Below are positions 54,886 through 62,769 of a DNA stretch of 64,000 nucleotides, in pieces (the stretch's first letter is position 1; the number at the start of each line of letters is the position of its first letter). Under the pieces are notes generated by a model. It had not been told where the DNA came from. It did not search any database and saw only the letters and a program-made list of their open reading frames with translations. Source of the DNA: Longimicrobium terrae (GTDB taxonomy: Bacteria > Gemmatimonadota > Gemmatimonadetes > Longimicrobiales > Longimicrobiaceae); NCBI RefSeq assembly GCF_014202995.1, contig NZ_JACHIA010000005.1:248001-312000 (forward strand). Direction: 5' to 3'. A program made the position numbers and the translations under genes.

Positions 54886-56118
54886 CTACGGTTGGATCCG
54901 CACCGTAAGATCCGCGCTCCGGATGACCATTTCCCCCGTGCGCGGGTCCGTCGTCACGTTCGCGGGGGCGCCGCGCACCTCCACCGTGCCGCCGCGCGTG
55001 CGGCCGGAAAACCGCAGCCGCTGCGGATCGTCGCCGCGGCCGGCGTCGGGACGGTTCTGCGCGGTCAGCACGGCGTTGCGCGCCACTCCGCCGCGCGTAA
55101 ACGACAGCCGCACCGCCTGCCCCGGCCGGATCGCGCCGAACCGGTTTCCGCCCGCCTCGGATGCCAGCGGAATGCCGTCCACGTGCGTCAGCCTGTCGCC
55201 GCCGCGGATTCCGGCGCGCGCGGCGGGCGTATTCTCCTCCACCCGCGTCACCGTCAGCCCGTCGCGAAAGGAAAAGCTCGTCCGCCCGTTTTCCGTGCGG
55301 ATGGAGCAATGCTGGCACGACACGCCGAACCCCATCCATCCCTCCGGCATGATGTCCGGCGGCGGCGGCGGCGCGGGAGGAGCCGGAGGCGCGGGCGGGC
55401 GCGGCCCCACGGGTCCGGCCGGCCCGCGCGGAGGCGTGGGCGGGCGGGGAGGCGTGGGAGCACGTCCAGCAGCCGGCGCGGCGGGGGCGCGGGGAGGCGC
55501 GGGAGGACGTCCCGCGGACGCGGGTGCACGCGGAGGCGCCGGGGCTCGTACAGCGCCCGGAGCCGCGGGTGCACGCGGAGGCGCGGGGGCGCCGCCTGCC
55601 CGGGGCGGCGCGGGCGGACGCGGAGGCGTGGGGCCCACCGCTTCCCGCGGCGGCGCGGGGGCGCGGGGCGGCGCAGGCGGGCGCGGCGGCACCGGCAGGC
55701 GGCGGCAGCGCGAGCCCGCGACCACGTCCACCTGCCGCACCTGTCCGCCGCGACGGACGGAAAGGCGCACCCGGTCGCCCGAATCGATGTCGGAGTAGCG
55801 GCGGCCGCCCTCCGCCGTGGTGATCAGCTGCCCGTCGATGGCCACCAGCGCATCGCCGTCCCTAAGCTTTCCTTCCGCCGGGCCGTCCGCGCGCACGCCC
55901 CCGATGCGCGGCTCGCCGCCGCTGAAGCTCATCCGCAGCCGTCCGCCGTTGGTGGACTCGCTGCGAAAGCTGCAGTCCGCGCACGACAGGCTGTTGAAGC
56001 CCAGGTCCGGCTCGCGCACCTCGTTGGGCCCGCACCGGGCCGCCTGCGCCAGCGCGGGTGCGCCGGCCAGCAGCGTCGCCAGCACCGGTGCCCGCCACGT
56101 CCATCGATTCATCGTCAT
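54886..56118 (-). CDS. Secreted double-PDZ protein with CxxC motifs and a Pro/Ala linker
   Basis: 410 residues. AAGGAG six bases before ATG 56118 decides among three nearby ATGs. Signal peptide ends near 'ALAQAARC'. Two similar units (about 35-140 and 270-400), each opening with a short Cys motif ('GFNSLSCADCSFR' and 'GFGVSCQHCSIR') followed by a PDZ-like domain ('KLRDGDALVAIDGQLITTAEGG', here cut to 'RDGDALVAIDGQLITT'; 'AGIRGGDRLTHVDGIPL'). They are joined by about 120 residues of Pro/Ala/Arg repeats (PPRAPAPPR-type). No protease domain. Third gene of a sigma/anti-sigma cassette, so probably an envelope stress component. Confidence 0.75.
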   Translation of the reverse strand: MTMNRWTWRAPVLATLLAGAPALAQAARCGPNEVREPDLGFNSLSCADCSFRSESTNGGRLRMSFSGGEPRIGGVRADGPAEGKLRDGDALVAIDGQLITTAEGGRRYSDIDSGDRVRLSVRRGGQVRQVDVVAGSRCRRLPVPPRPPAPPRAPAPPREAVGPTPPRPPAPPRAGGAPAPPRAPAAPGAVRAPAPPRAPASAGRPPAPPRAPAAPAAGRAPTPPRPPTPPRGPAGPVGPRPPAPPAPPAPPPPPDIMPEGWMGFGVSCQHCSIRTENGRTSFSFRDGLTVTRVEENTPAARAGIRGGDRLTHVDGIPLASEAGGNRFGAIRPGQAVRLSFTRGGVARNAVLTAQNRPDAGRGDDPQRLRFSGRTRGGTVEVRGAPANVTTDPRTGEMVIRSADLTVRIQP

Positions 56119-56147
56119 CATCCGCTCCTTGCGGCTCGTTGTGCGTT

Positions 56148-56702
56148 TCAGAACCACAGAACCTGCTGTTTGGCGCGATGGGCGGCGGCTGTGTCCGTTC
56201 GGGGATTGCTCGCCATCACCGCGCCCGCCACCGCGTCGTTGGGGGCGATGCGCACCATCTGCCCGGCGGCCGCGCGAAGCATGTGCGCCGCCACTTCGCG
56301 CCCCTGCGGGTCCGCCGCGCCGGCGCTGTCCATCGCCGCAAAGTGCCGCAGCGCCTGCACGTACGCCGTCCCCGTCTGCTGCACCAGCATGGCCGCCTGC
56401 TGGCTGTTGCGGGCCTCCATGGCGCTTACCACCTGGGCCGTGGCGCGCCCGCCCATCCACTGGCCCACGGCCACACCGCTGGCGAACAGCGCCAGCGAGG
56501 CCGCCACCGCGCCGCCGATCCACGCCATCGGCAGGCGGCGGATGCCGCGCGGCGCGGCCGCCTGCACCAGCCCGTTCTCGCGCAGGGCGCGAACGGTGCG
56601 TTCCTCCAGCAGTCGTCCCGGCTGGCGTTCGCGCGGCAGGCCGCGGAGCGCGTTCAGCAGGGCGGGCGGCAGTTCGTCTTCGTGCGGATCAGGCGTGTTC
56701 AT
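56148..56702 (-). CDS. Anti-sigma factor-like single-pass membrane protein
   Basis: 184 residues. Cytoplasmic N-terminal 60 residues ('ELPPALLNALRGLPRERQPG'), one membrane helix (about 67-88, 'WIGGAVAASLALFASGVAVG'), and a periplasmic helical part with 'QQTGTAYVQALRHFAAMD'. No zinc motif (HxxxCxxC) in the N-terminus. The start overlaps the end of the ECF sigma gene by 14 bases, the usual arrangement for an anti-sigma partner; the call rests mainly on this. Confidence 0.7.
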   Translation of the reverse strand: MNTPDPHEDELPPALLNALRGLPRERQPGRLLEERTVRALRENGLVQAAAPRGIRRLPMAWIGGAVAASLALFASGVAVGQWMGGRATAQVVSAMEARNSQQAAMLVQQTGTAYVQALRHFAAMDSAGAADPQGREVAAHMLRAAAGQMVRIAPNDAVAGAVMASNPRTDTAAAHRAKQQVLWF

Positions 56703-57252
56703 GGGCTTCCTGCGTTCGGGGCTCCAGCATGCGCCGGAGCGCCCTGCGTGCGTGGGACAGCTGGCTCTTGGAGGTGCCGGACGCAATGCCCAGCCGCTCC
56801 GCGATCTCGTCGTGGGTGTATCCCTCCACGTCGTACAGAACCAGCACCGTTCGATAGCCAACGGGGAGCAGCGCCAGCGCCCGCTCGATGTCGATGCGGT
56901 CGCCGTCCGCGGCGGGCGGCCGCGAGGGCTCGGGCGTGTCCGCCTCCATGGGCAGCTCCCACCGCCCCTGCTTGCGAAGCAGCCCGCGCGCGACGTTCAA
57001 TCCGATTCCCGTCAGCCACGTGCCGAACGCGGCCTCCCAGCGAAAGGTGGCGAGCGCCGACGTGGCGCGGATCCACGTTTCCTGCACCACGTCTTCGGCG
57101 TCGTGCTCGGCGCCGCCCACGATGCGCAGCACGAACTGAAACAGCCGTGGCGTGTGCCGGGCGTAAAGTTCGCGAAATGCGCCTTCGTCGCCGCGTAGCA
57201 GCAGCGCCTGCGCAAGGGACTGGTCGGATACCGCCGGGGCTTCGGCTCTCAT
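56689..57252 (-). CDS. ECF-subfamily RNA polymerase sigma factor
   Basis: 187 residues from ATG 57252. Sigma region 2 'FRELYARHTPRLFQFVLRIV' and 'EDVVQETWIRATSALATFR', then a spacer, then region 4 'ALALLPVGYRTVLVLYDVEG' and 'THDEIAERLGIASGTSKSQL' with the helix-turn-helix. Directs transcription of a stress or envelope regulon, probably including this operon; target promoter not identified. Followed by the overlapping anti-sigma-like gene and the double-PDZ gene. Confidence 0.92.
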   Translation of the reverse strand: MRAEAPAVSDQSLAQALLLRGDEGAFRELYARHTPRLFQFVLRIVGGAEHDAEDVVQETWIRATSALATFRWEAAFGTWLTGIGLNVARGLLRKQGRWELPMEADTPEPSRPPAADGDRIDIERALALLPVGYRTVLVLYDVEGYTHDEIAERLGIASGTSKSQLSHARRALRRMLEPRTQEAHEHA

Positions 57253-57473
57253 GGTGCAACTGAGTGGCGCGCCGGGGGACGATGGTTGCACGGAGTTTCC
57301 GGACCTGGCGTGCCCGTCATCGGGTAAGCAGAGGCAAGTGGATGCGGATCAACAGGATGGGGATGATGAACGACTTCGGGCGGATGGGCGGATGGATGCG
57401 TTTCGGTGAGCCGATGACGATCGCGGAGGCCGGCAGAACCCTTCGCTTGACGAGGATCGGTGGATCCCGGCGG

Positions 57474-58367
57474 ATGGGGATCGTGCCGCGGATCGTCGCG
57501 CCGGTGATGCTCGCCGGGATGATGGCCGCCTGCGCCGCGTCCGCGCCGCCGCCGGAGCAGGGGCCCGCCCCGGTTGCGGAGGTGCCGCCGCTCGTCGTCG
57601 AGGAGCCGTCGGTGCAACCCTCTCCGCCCGCCGCCCCGCCTCTCGTGGAGCTCAGGCCCGCGCCGCCGGCGGAGCTGCGCTCGCTCGGCTCGGAGCCGAT
57701 CGGGGAGCGCGATCTGGCCGCGCTGGGGCTGACCGGCCGCGAGAAGCCGAACGGACTGGAGTACCGGCTGCGGCAGTCCGTGCCTGCCAACCTCCCGGCG
57801 TACGTGCCGCGCTTGCTGGACGGGCTGGAACTGTACATCGCCGACCCGGCGGAGGGCGGATGGATGGCGTTCTACCGCGACCCGCTGTCCATGGCCGAGG
57901 ATGGCCCGAACGCGCGGTTCCGCGCCGTGCTCTTCGGCGGGGACGGCGGGCGCACGTGGGATGTGGATCTGAATCCGTTCCTCTCCCGTCCGGACCGGCT
58001 GGAGATCCAGGACGTCCGGTACGCGGACGGACGGCTGTACTTCAACGAGGCGTGCCAGTCGTACTCGCGCGAGGCGGGCGGCGCGTGCTCGTCGCTGGTG
58101 AGCGTGGACCCGGTGCGGCGCGCGGTGGAGTGGCGCACGCCGCCGCTCACGTCCAACAACGTGCTGCTGGTGCAGGGCCCGTACATCGTCGCGGGCTACG
58201 GCTTCACCGCCGAGGCGGACCGCCTGGTACTCGTCGACCGCGCGACCGGCCGCGTCCTCCACCAGCAGCCGCTGGACAGCGGGCACACGTACCTGGAGTT
58301 CGCGGGCGACACCCTCGTCGTCATCACCGTAAACCGCGTCCACCGCTTCCGCATCGAGCCGCGGTAG
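57474..58367 (+). CDS. Putative lipoprotein of unknown function
   Basis: 297 residues if started at ATG 57474, which gives signal 'VPRIVAPVMLAGMMAACAAS' (20 shown) with a possible lipid-attachment Cys; the frame is open upstream to 57264. A Pro-rich stretch (30-75) precedes a domain that resembles part of a beta-propeller: 'LELYIADPAEGGWMAFYRDP', 'RTWDVDLNPFLSRPDRLEIQ', 'LVLVDRATGRVLHQQPLD' and 'LVVITVNRVHRFRI'. No family recognised. Divergent from the ECF sigma gene. Confidence 0.65.
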   Translation: MGIVPRIVAPVMLAGMMAACAASAPPPEQGPAPVAEVPPLVVEEPSVQPSPPAAPPLVELRPAPPAELRSLGSEPIGERDLAALGLTGREKPNGLEYRLRQSVPANLPAYVPRLLDGLELYIADPAEGGWMAFYRDPLSMAEDGPNARFRAVLFGGDGGRTWDVDLNPFLSRPDRLEIQDVRYADGRLYFNEACQSYSREAGGACSSLVSVDPVRRAVEWRTPPLTSNNVLLVQGPYIVAGYGFTAEADRLVLVDRATGRVLHQQPLDSGHTYLEFAGDTLVVITVNRVHRFRIEPR

Positions 58368-58495
58368 CCCGCGGCGGGAGGAGCAGCGTCCCTTTGTCGC
58401 ACCGATGACGCGAACTGTATCGCGCTCAGATGCAGAATGCGCAAACGTGGCGTAAGACGATGGAAAACGCTATGTTAAGCTTGCTCGGTGTGCTG

Positions 58496-58513
58496 CCCGA
58501 CCTTACAGTCGGG
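58496..58513. promoter_or_regulatory. 6-bp inverted repeat immediately before the BrnT-like start
   Basis: CCCGAC-CTTACA-GTCGGG, ending two bases before ATG 58516. It could be an operator half-site pair for the antitoxin or a hairpin hiding the ribosome site. Confidence 0.45.
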
Positions 58514-58515
58514 AC

Positions 58516-58809
58516 ATGGATACCATCTATCTGCTCCGCGGCGCCACCTTCCGCTGGCACGATGACAAGGCGCGGAGCAACGCCGAGAAGCACGGAGTGA
58601 CATTCGAGGAGGCCGCTGAGGTGTTCTTCGATCCGCTTGGTAGAAGCGGTGACGCATCCAGAGGCGACGAGGAGCGCCAGTTCCACATGGGGCGGACCTG
58701 TCTGGGGCGCTCGTTGCTTGTCGTCTACGTGGAGCGAAGCGGCAGCATCAGGATCATCTCCGCCCGCTCTCCCACTCGCGTGGAAAGGAAAATGTATGAG
58801 CGATCCTGA
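58516..58809 (+). CDS. brnT: BrnT-family toxin
   Basis: 97 residues. The family signature is clear: 'FRWHDDKARSNAEKHGVTFE' then 'EAAEVFFDP', 'RQFHMGRTCLGRSLLVVYVE' and 'IRIISARSPTRVERKMYE'. BrnT is a RelE-like ribonuclease neutralised by the DNA-binding BrnA. The start has no strong ribosome site and lies against an inverted repeat. The end overlaps the antitoxin gene by 14 bases. Confidence 0.85.
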   Translation: MDTIYLLRGATFRWHDDKARSNAEKHGVTFEEAAEVFFDPLGRSGDASRGDEERQFHMGRTCLGRSLLVVYVERSGSIRIISARSPTRVERKMYERS

Positions 58810-59056
58810 GGAATTTGAGATCGTGCGGTTCCATCCGCGGCCTTCGGAAACCGTTGAACTGTCGGTCCCGCTGGACGCGCTCGCCATGCTGCGGCGTGTG
58901 GCTGAAGTGCGCGACGTGTCTCTTCACGGCCTTCTTCAACTGTATGTTGGTCAGGCACTTCGAGAGGACTACGACGCGTTCTTTCCCGGGGAGGCAGTTC
59001 CGTCGGTTCTCCGGTCGGCGCAGGCAAAGACGCTCGGCAGCGGCGCGGGCGACTGA
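58796..59056 (+). CDS. BrnA-like antitoxin (non-canonical)
   Basis: 86 residues from ATG 58796, with AAGGA upstream; overlaps brnT. The core 'VELSVPLDALAMLRRVAEVR' and 'SLHGLLQLYVGQALREDYDA' suggests a ribbon-helix-helix fold (a beta strand followed by two helices). It lacks the usual BrnA N-terminal 'W..E' signature that I would expect, so it is assigned by position and fold pattern. Expected to bind BrnT and repress the operon. Confidence 0.65.
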   Translation: MSDPEEFEIVRFHPRPSETVELSVPLDALAMLRRVAEVRDVSLHGLLQLYVGQALREDYDAFFPGEAVPSVLRSAQAKTLGSGAGD

Positions 59057-59079
59057 TCCTCGCTTGCGGTGATGGAGAA

Positions 59080-59117
59080 CGAGCCCCGGCCGGAGATGCG
59101 TCTCCGGCCGGGGCTCG
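59080..59117. terminator. Bidirectional terminator between brnTA and the ABC operon
   Basis: Perfect 17-bp stem (59080-59096 with 59101-59117), TGCG loop. Both convergent transcripts end here; the U-tracts are weak. Confidence 0.8.
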
Positions 59118-59140
59118 CTGTTCATCCCAACAGACGACGA

Positions 59141-59971
59141 TCACAGGACGGCGAACTTGCCCTTGATCTCGTTCACCAGTTCGATGTAGCCGGGGCGCGT
59201 GCGGATGTCGGGATGCCACGCCAGGTCGCGCTCCAGCAAGTCGATCTCTTCCATGATCCGCGCGCCGGGAATGACGGCCCCCGCCGCGTCGCGCTCGCGC
59301 CCCATCAGCCAGATGGTGTCGCACACCGCCACAGCCGCCGACACGTCGTGCGTCACCAGGATGAGCGTGTTGTGCTCGTGCGTCTGGCTCACCTCCTGAA
59401 TCAGCCGCTGCACGTTCTCCTGCTGGATCACGTCCAGCCCGGAAAACGGCTCGTCCATCACCAGATACAGCTCCGAGCACAGCAGCTGCTGCGCGATGGC
59501 CACGCGCTGCCGCTGCCCGCCGGAAAGCTGCATGGGATACTTTTCCGCGTGCGCCGCCAGCCCGAAGCGCTCCAGGTACTTGAGCGAGGCGGCGCGCGCC
59601 TGCTCCCCGGTCATTCCCGCCTGCTTCGCGGCGATCACCAGGTTGCCCAGCACGGAACGGTGCTCGAACAGCACGTAGTTCTGCGCCACCACGCCCACGA
59701 GGCCGGGGCTGGCCGGCTTTCCCTCCGCACCCACCTTCACCGACCCGGAATCCGGCTTCAGCAGCCCGGCCAGCACGTGGAACAGCGTGGTCTTGCCGAT
59801 TCCGGAAGGCCCCAGCAGCCCCACCACCTGCCCCTGCGACATCCCCGGCCGCACCACGTCGCGCACCGTGGCGTTCAGGTCGCGAAGGACGGGAACGCCG
59901 CCGCGCGTTACGCTCACGTTCTGCAGCTCCAGCAGTACGCCGGTGCGCTCGAACTGAAATTCGCTCGACAT
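59141..59971 (-). CDS. ABC transporter ATP-binding protein (nitrate/sulfonate/taurine type)
   Basis: 276 residues. Walker A 'GPSGIGKTT', Q-loop 'VAQNYVLFEH', signature 'LSGGQRQR', Walker B 'LYLVMDEPFSGLD' and H-loop 'THD'. The C-terminal 40 residues ('EEIDLLERDLAWHPDIRTRP') extend beyond the core. Partner of the permease encoded five bases upstream and of the unusual binding protein at 60872-62698. The substrate is unknown. Confidence 0.9.
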   Translation of the reverse strand: MSSEFQFERTGVLLELQNVSVTRGGVPVLRDLNATVRDVVRPGMSQGQVVGLLGPSGIGKTTLFHVLAGLLKPDSGSVKVGAEGKPASPGLVGVVAQNYVLFEHRSVLGNLVIAAKQAGMTGEQARAASLKYLERFGLAAHAEKYPMQLSGGQRQRVAIAQQLLCSELYLVMDEPFSGLDVIQQENVQRLIQEVSQTHEHNTLILVTHDVSAAVAVCDTIWLMGRERDAAGAVIPGARIMEEIDLLERDLAWHPDIRTRPGYIELVNEIKGKFAVL

Positions 59972-59976
59972 CGCCC

Positions 59977-60762
59977 CTACCTCCGCACGGTGGTAAGGGC
60001 GGCGTGCGGCACCACCGTCGCCTTGAGCCACGCCAGCGCCGCGTCCTGCAGAAAGCCCGCGAGCAGAAATACGATCTGAACGGCCAGGATGGCGGCCAGG
60101 TTGAAGTGCTTGTTCTGGTCCATCAGCAGGGCGCCGATGCCGCCCTCGCTGCGGCTGATGCCCTCCACCATGGTCAGCATCATCCATCCGATGGCGGCGT
60201 TCTGCCGCAGGGCGTCCAGCGCCGGCCCCATCTGTCCCAGGATGATGACCTCCCACACCACGCGCCACTCGCCCATGCGCAGCGTGCGCGCGTGGTCCAG
60301 CTTTTCGCGCGGGACCTGCGCCACCACGTCCACCATGGACGTCAGAAAGAAGGCGGAGATGCCGAACACCAGCAGCGCCACCTTGAGCGGCCGCCCGCCG
60401 CCCAGCGACATGGTGAAGATGAAGGTCAATCCCACCAGGCTCAGAAAGCGCGCGCGGGTCAGCGCCAGGATGAAGGGGCGCACCGCGGCCACCACCGTCA
60501 GGTACGCCAGCCCCATCGAAAGGATGGCGGCGATGACGAGCGACTGGGCGAACAGCCCCAGGCTGGTGGCCAGCTCCGCGATCAATCCCTGCTGCGAGGT
60601 CAGCGTCCCCATCGCCTCGAACACCCGGCCCGGGCCGGGGAAGTAGGCGGGGGAAAGCAGCCAGGCCAGCAGAAACAGGGCGGTCCATCCCGCCACGAAC
60701 ATCCAGTACGCGCTGGCCGGCACCCACTGGTTGGGGCGCAGCGCGGGTCCAAGTGAAGCCAT
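59977..60762 (-). CDS. ABC transporter permease (BPD type)
   Basis: 261 residues, six predicted helices. Cytoplasmic loop 'VPREKLDHARTLRMGEWRVV' with the downstream Gly ('WEVIILGQMGPALDALR') is the EAA loop that contacts the ATPase. Resembles SsuC/TauC permeases. It lies five bases before the ATPase gene and about 110 bases after the binding-protein gene, with a hairpin in between. Confidence 0.88.
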   Translation of the reverse strand: MASLGPALRPNQWVPASAYWMFVAGWTALFLLAWLLSPAYFPGPGRVFEAMGTLTSQQGLIAELATSLGLFAQSLVIAAILSMGLAYLTVVAAVRPFILALTRARFLSLVGLTFIFTMSLGGGRPLKVALLVFGISAFFLTSMVDVVAQVPREKLDHARTLRMGEWRVVWEVIILGQMGPALDALRQNAAIGWMMLTMVEGISRSEGGIGALLMDQNKHFNLAAILAVQIVFLLAGFLQDAALAWLKATVVPHAALTTVRR

Positions 60763-60786
60763 GGGCGGTGTCGGGCGAAAGTAGGA

Positions 60787-60868
60787 GAAAAGAAAGTGCC
60801 CAGTCTCAAGTCCCCGGTGCCCAGGTATGAACCGGGCACCGGGCACTGGGGACTGGGCACTTTTCTTC
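60787..60868. repeat. Hairpin of GTGCCCAGT words inside the ABC operon
   Basis: AAGTGCCCAGT (60794-60804) pairs exactly with ACTGGGCACTT (60852-60862), and inner GTGCCC/GGGCAC words extend it imperfectly. On the minus strand the stem ends in CACTTTCTTTTC, so it could reduce readthrough from the binding-protein gene into the permease gene. Confidence 0.75.
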
Positions 60869-60871
60869 GTT

Positions 60872-62698
60872 TTAGCTGCCGATGACGATTTCCACGCGGC
60901 GGTTGGCGGCGCGGCCCGTTTCGGTGCGGTTGCTTTCCACCGGCTGCGTGCTGCCGTGCGCAAACACGCGCAGGCGGCCCTGCGGGAAGGTGCTGGCCGA
61001 GCGGCGCTCCAGCCACTGCTTCACCGCCATGGCGCGGTCCTCGGACAGCTGCTGGTTGGCCGTGGCGTCGCCCACGTTGTCGGTGTGGCCGTGCACTTCC
61101 ACCGCCAGCGAGTTGATGGACAGCACGTCAAACAGCTCCTGCAGCTGCTTTTCCGTCTCGGGCGTCACATCCGCCGAGCCGGTGCGGAAGGTGATCTGGT
61201 AGTTGCGGCGGCCCACCACGCGCGTCACCGGCGTGCTGGCCGAGCCGTAGCTGGTGGTTTCCGCCTGCCCGCCGGTCGCTCCGCTGCTGGACACACGCTG
61301 CGAGATGGCGCGCAGGTAGCTGACGTCGAACACCGAGTCGTACGCCGGAATGCTGGGCACCAGGTCCGGGTACTGCTGCGTCACCAGCTTGCCGAACACC
61401 GTGTAGGTGGCGCGCATGCGGCTGGTCTCCGGCGTGGTTCCCGACGCCAGGCCGAAGAGCTGAAGGTTGTCGGCCAGGTTGTTGGCCTTGCTCCCGCCCA
61501 GCTCCACCTGCAGCCCCTGCTTGTCCGGCTCAGTCACGCCCTTGTAGTAGCGCTCCCAGTAGGCCGCGTCGGCGCCGGACTCCTGGTAGATCTCCTGGCT
61601 GATCTCCGCCGCGCGCGTCAGCGCCTGCGGGTGCGCCAGCACCTGGTCGCCGCCCTCCAGGAACGCCTGCAGCACCTTTTCCACCGTGGCGCGGTTGTCC
61701 TGGTTCCACTTGTGGATGCCGATGAGCACGTGCGGCATCTGCGAGCTGTACTCCTTGGTCGACACCACGGAGACGATCCCGCCGCGCTCGCGGGCCGCCG
61801 TCACGTCCGCCGGCGTCCAGGTGACGATGCCGTCCACGCAGACGCGCTTGGTCTCGCCCGTCCGCTTGCCCTTGGCGACGACGGGGCGGTCTTCGCAGTA
61901 GTTGGACACGTACTTTTCCGCCGCGTCCGTGTAGCTGCTGGTGTTCACCCAGTTGACCGCGTCGGCGTCCCAGGTACGCTCGTCGGGGTTGTTGGGGATG
62001 TTGTTGTCGCCCATGAAGCGCTGGGCGATGTTCCAGTCGCCGTCGCGCAGCACGCCCGCCACCAGCGCGCCCCGCATGCTCTGCGGGTTGTCGCGCCACT
62101 TCTGCGGCCCCATCAGCTTGTCTTCACCGCGCGAGTAGCCGCACGAGCCCACCACTTCCGCCCGGTACTCGGGGCCGAAGCTCGCCGTGAGCTGGCTGTT
62201 GAGCGCCGACAGAAACGCGCCCGCGCCGTCGCCCATGATGCCGATGAAGTGAATGCCGTCGCGCGGCTGCGCCTGCCCGGCGTGCATTCCCGCCGCCAGC
62301 TTGGTGAGCTGCGCCATCAACTGGCTGTTGTCGTCCTGGCGGCTGATGAAGACCTTGACGCCCTGCTTGGCCATCAGCGAGCCCTCGGTGGTCACGGGAC
62401 CGCCGTTGGCCAGCATGCACCCCATCTGGCTGTTCCATGCCCAGAAGTTCACCCGCACCTCCGGCGCGCCGGGGAGCGCGGCCGGCTTGTCGGAGGGGAG
62501 CCCGGCGAAGGCGGCGTTGGACTGGCTCTTTTCGGTGGCGGCGTCCAGCCCCTCCACCTTGTCGGGGACGAAGGAGCTCAGGATCTTCTTGCCGAAGCCG
62601 TTCTTGGCCATGTACCGCAGGCCCAGGCCGATCAGAAGGACGACGACCAGTCCGCCCAGCACGCGGACGGTCTTCTGTCCCGTCGAAGTCAATCGCAT
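60872..62698 (-). CDS. Membrane-anchored ABC substrate-binding protein fused to an OmpA-like domain
   Basis: 608 residues. An N-terminal membrane helix (about 13-30, 'VLGGLVVVLLIGLGLRYMA') anchors it, followed by a NMT1/SsuA-like periplasmic binding domain (about 75-420: 'VNFWAWNSQMGCMLANGG', 'ADAVNWVNTSSYTDAAEKYV', 'VCVDGIVTWTPADVTAARER'), a linker, and an OmpA-like domain (about 490-608: 'ITFRTGSADVTPETEKQLQE', 'EVHGHTDNVGDATANQQLSE', 'AANRRVEIVIG') with the Asp and Arg that bind diaminopimelate. So it likely ties the transporter to peptidoglycan. The binding domain is larger than usual and has several Cys. Confidence 0.82.
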   Translation of the reverse strand: MRLTSTGQKTVRVLGGLVVVLLIGLGLRYMAKNGFGKKILSSFVPDKVEGLDAATEKSQSNAAFAGLPSDKPAALPGAPEVRVNFWAWNSQMGCMLANGGPVTTEGSLMAKQGVKVFISRQDDNSQLMAQLTKLAAGMHAGQAQPRDGIHFIGIMGDGAGAFLSALNSQLTASFGPEYRAEVVGSCGYSRGEDKLMGPQKWRDNPQSMRGALVAGVLRDGDWNIAQRFMGDNNIPNNPDERTWDADAVNWVNTSSYTDAAEKYVSNYCEDRPVVAKGKRTGETKRVCVDGIVTWTPADVTAARERGGIVSVVSTKEYSSQMPHVLIGIHKWNQDNRATVEKVLQAFLEGGDQVLAHPQALTRAAEISQEIYQESGADAAYWERYYKGVTEPDKQGLQVELGGSKANNLADNLQLFGLASGTTPETSRMRATYTVFGKLVTQQYPDLVPSIPAYDSVFDVSYLRAISQRVSSSGATGGQAETTSYGSASTPVTRVVGRRNYQITFRTGSADVTPETEKQLQELFDVLSINSLAVEVHGHTDNVGDATANQQLSEDRAMAVKQWLERRSASTFPQGRLRVFAHGSTQPVESNRTETGRAANRRVEIVIGS

Positions 62699-62769
62699 GA
62701 TTGCGTAGAGGAGTCAGGGGGTTGTGCCGCCGGCCGCATGCTCGCGGCCGGCGTCCTGCGCGCGGCGGA

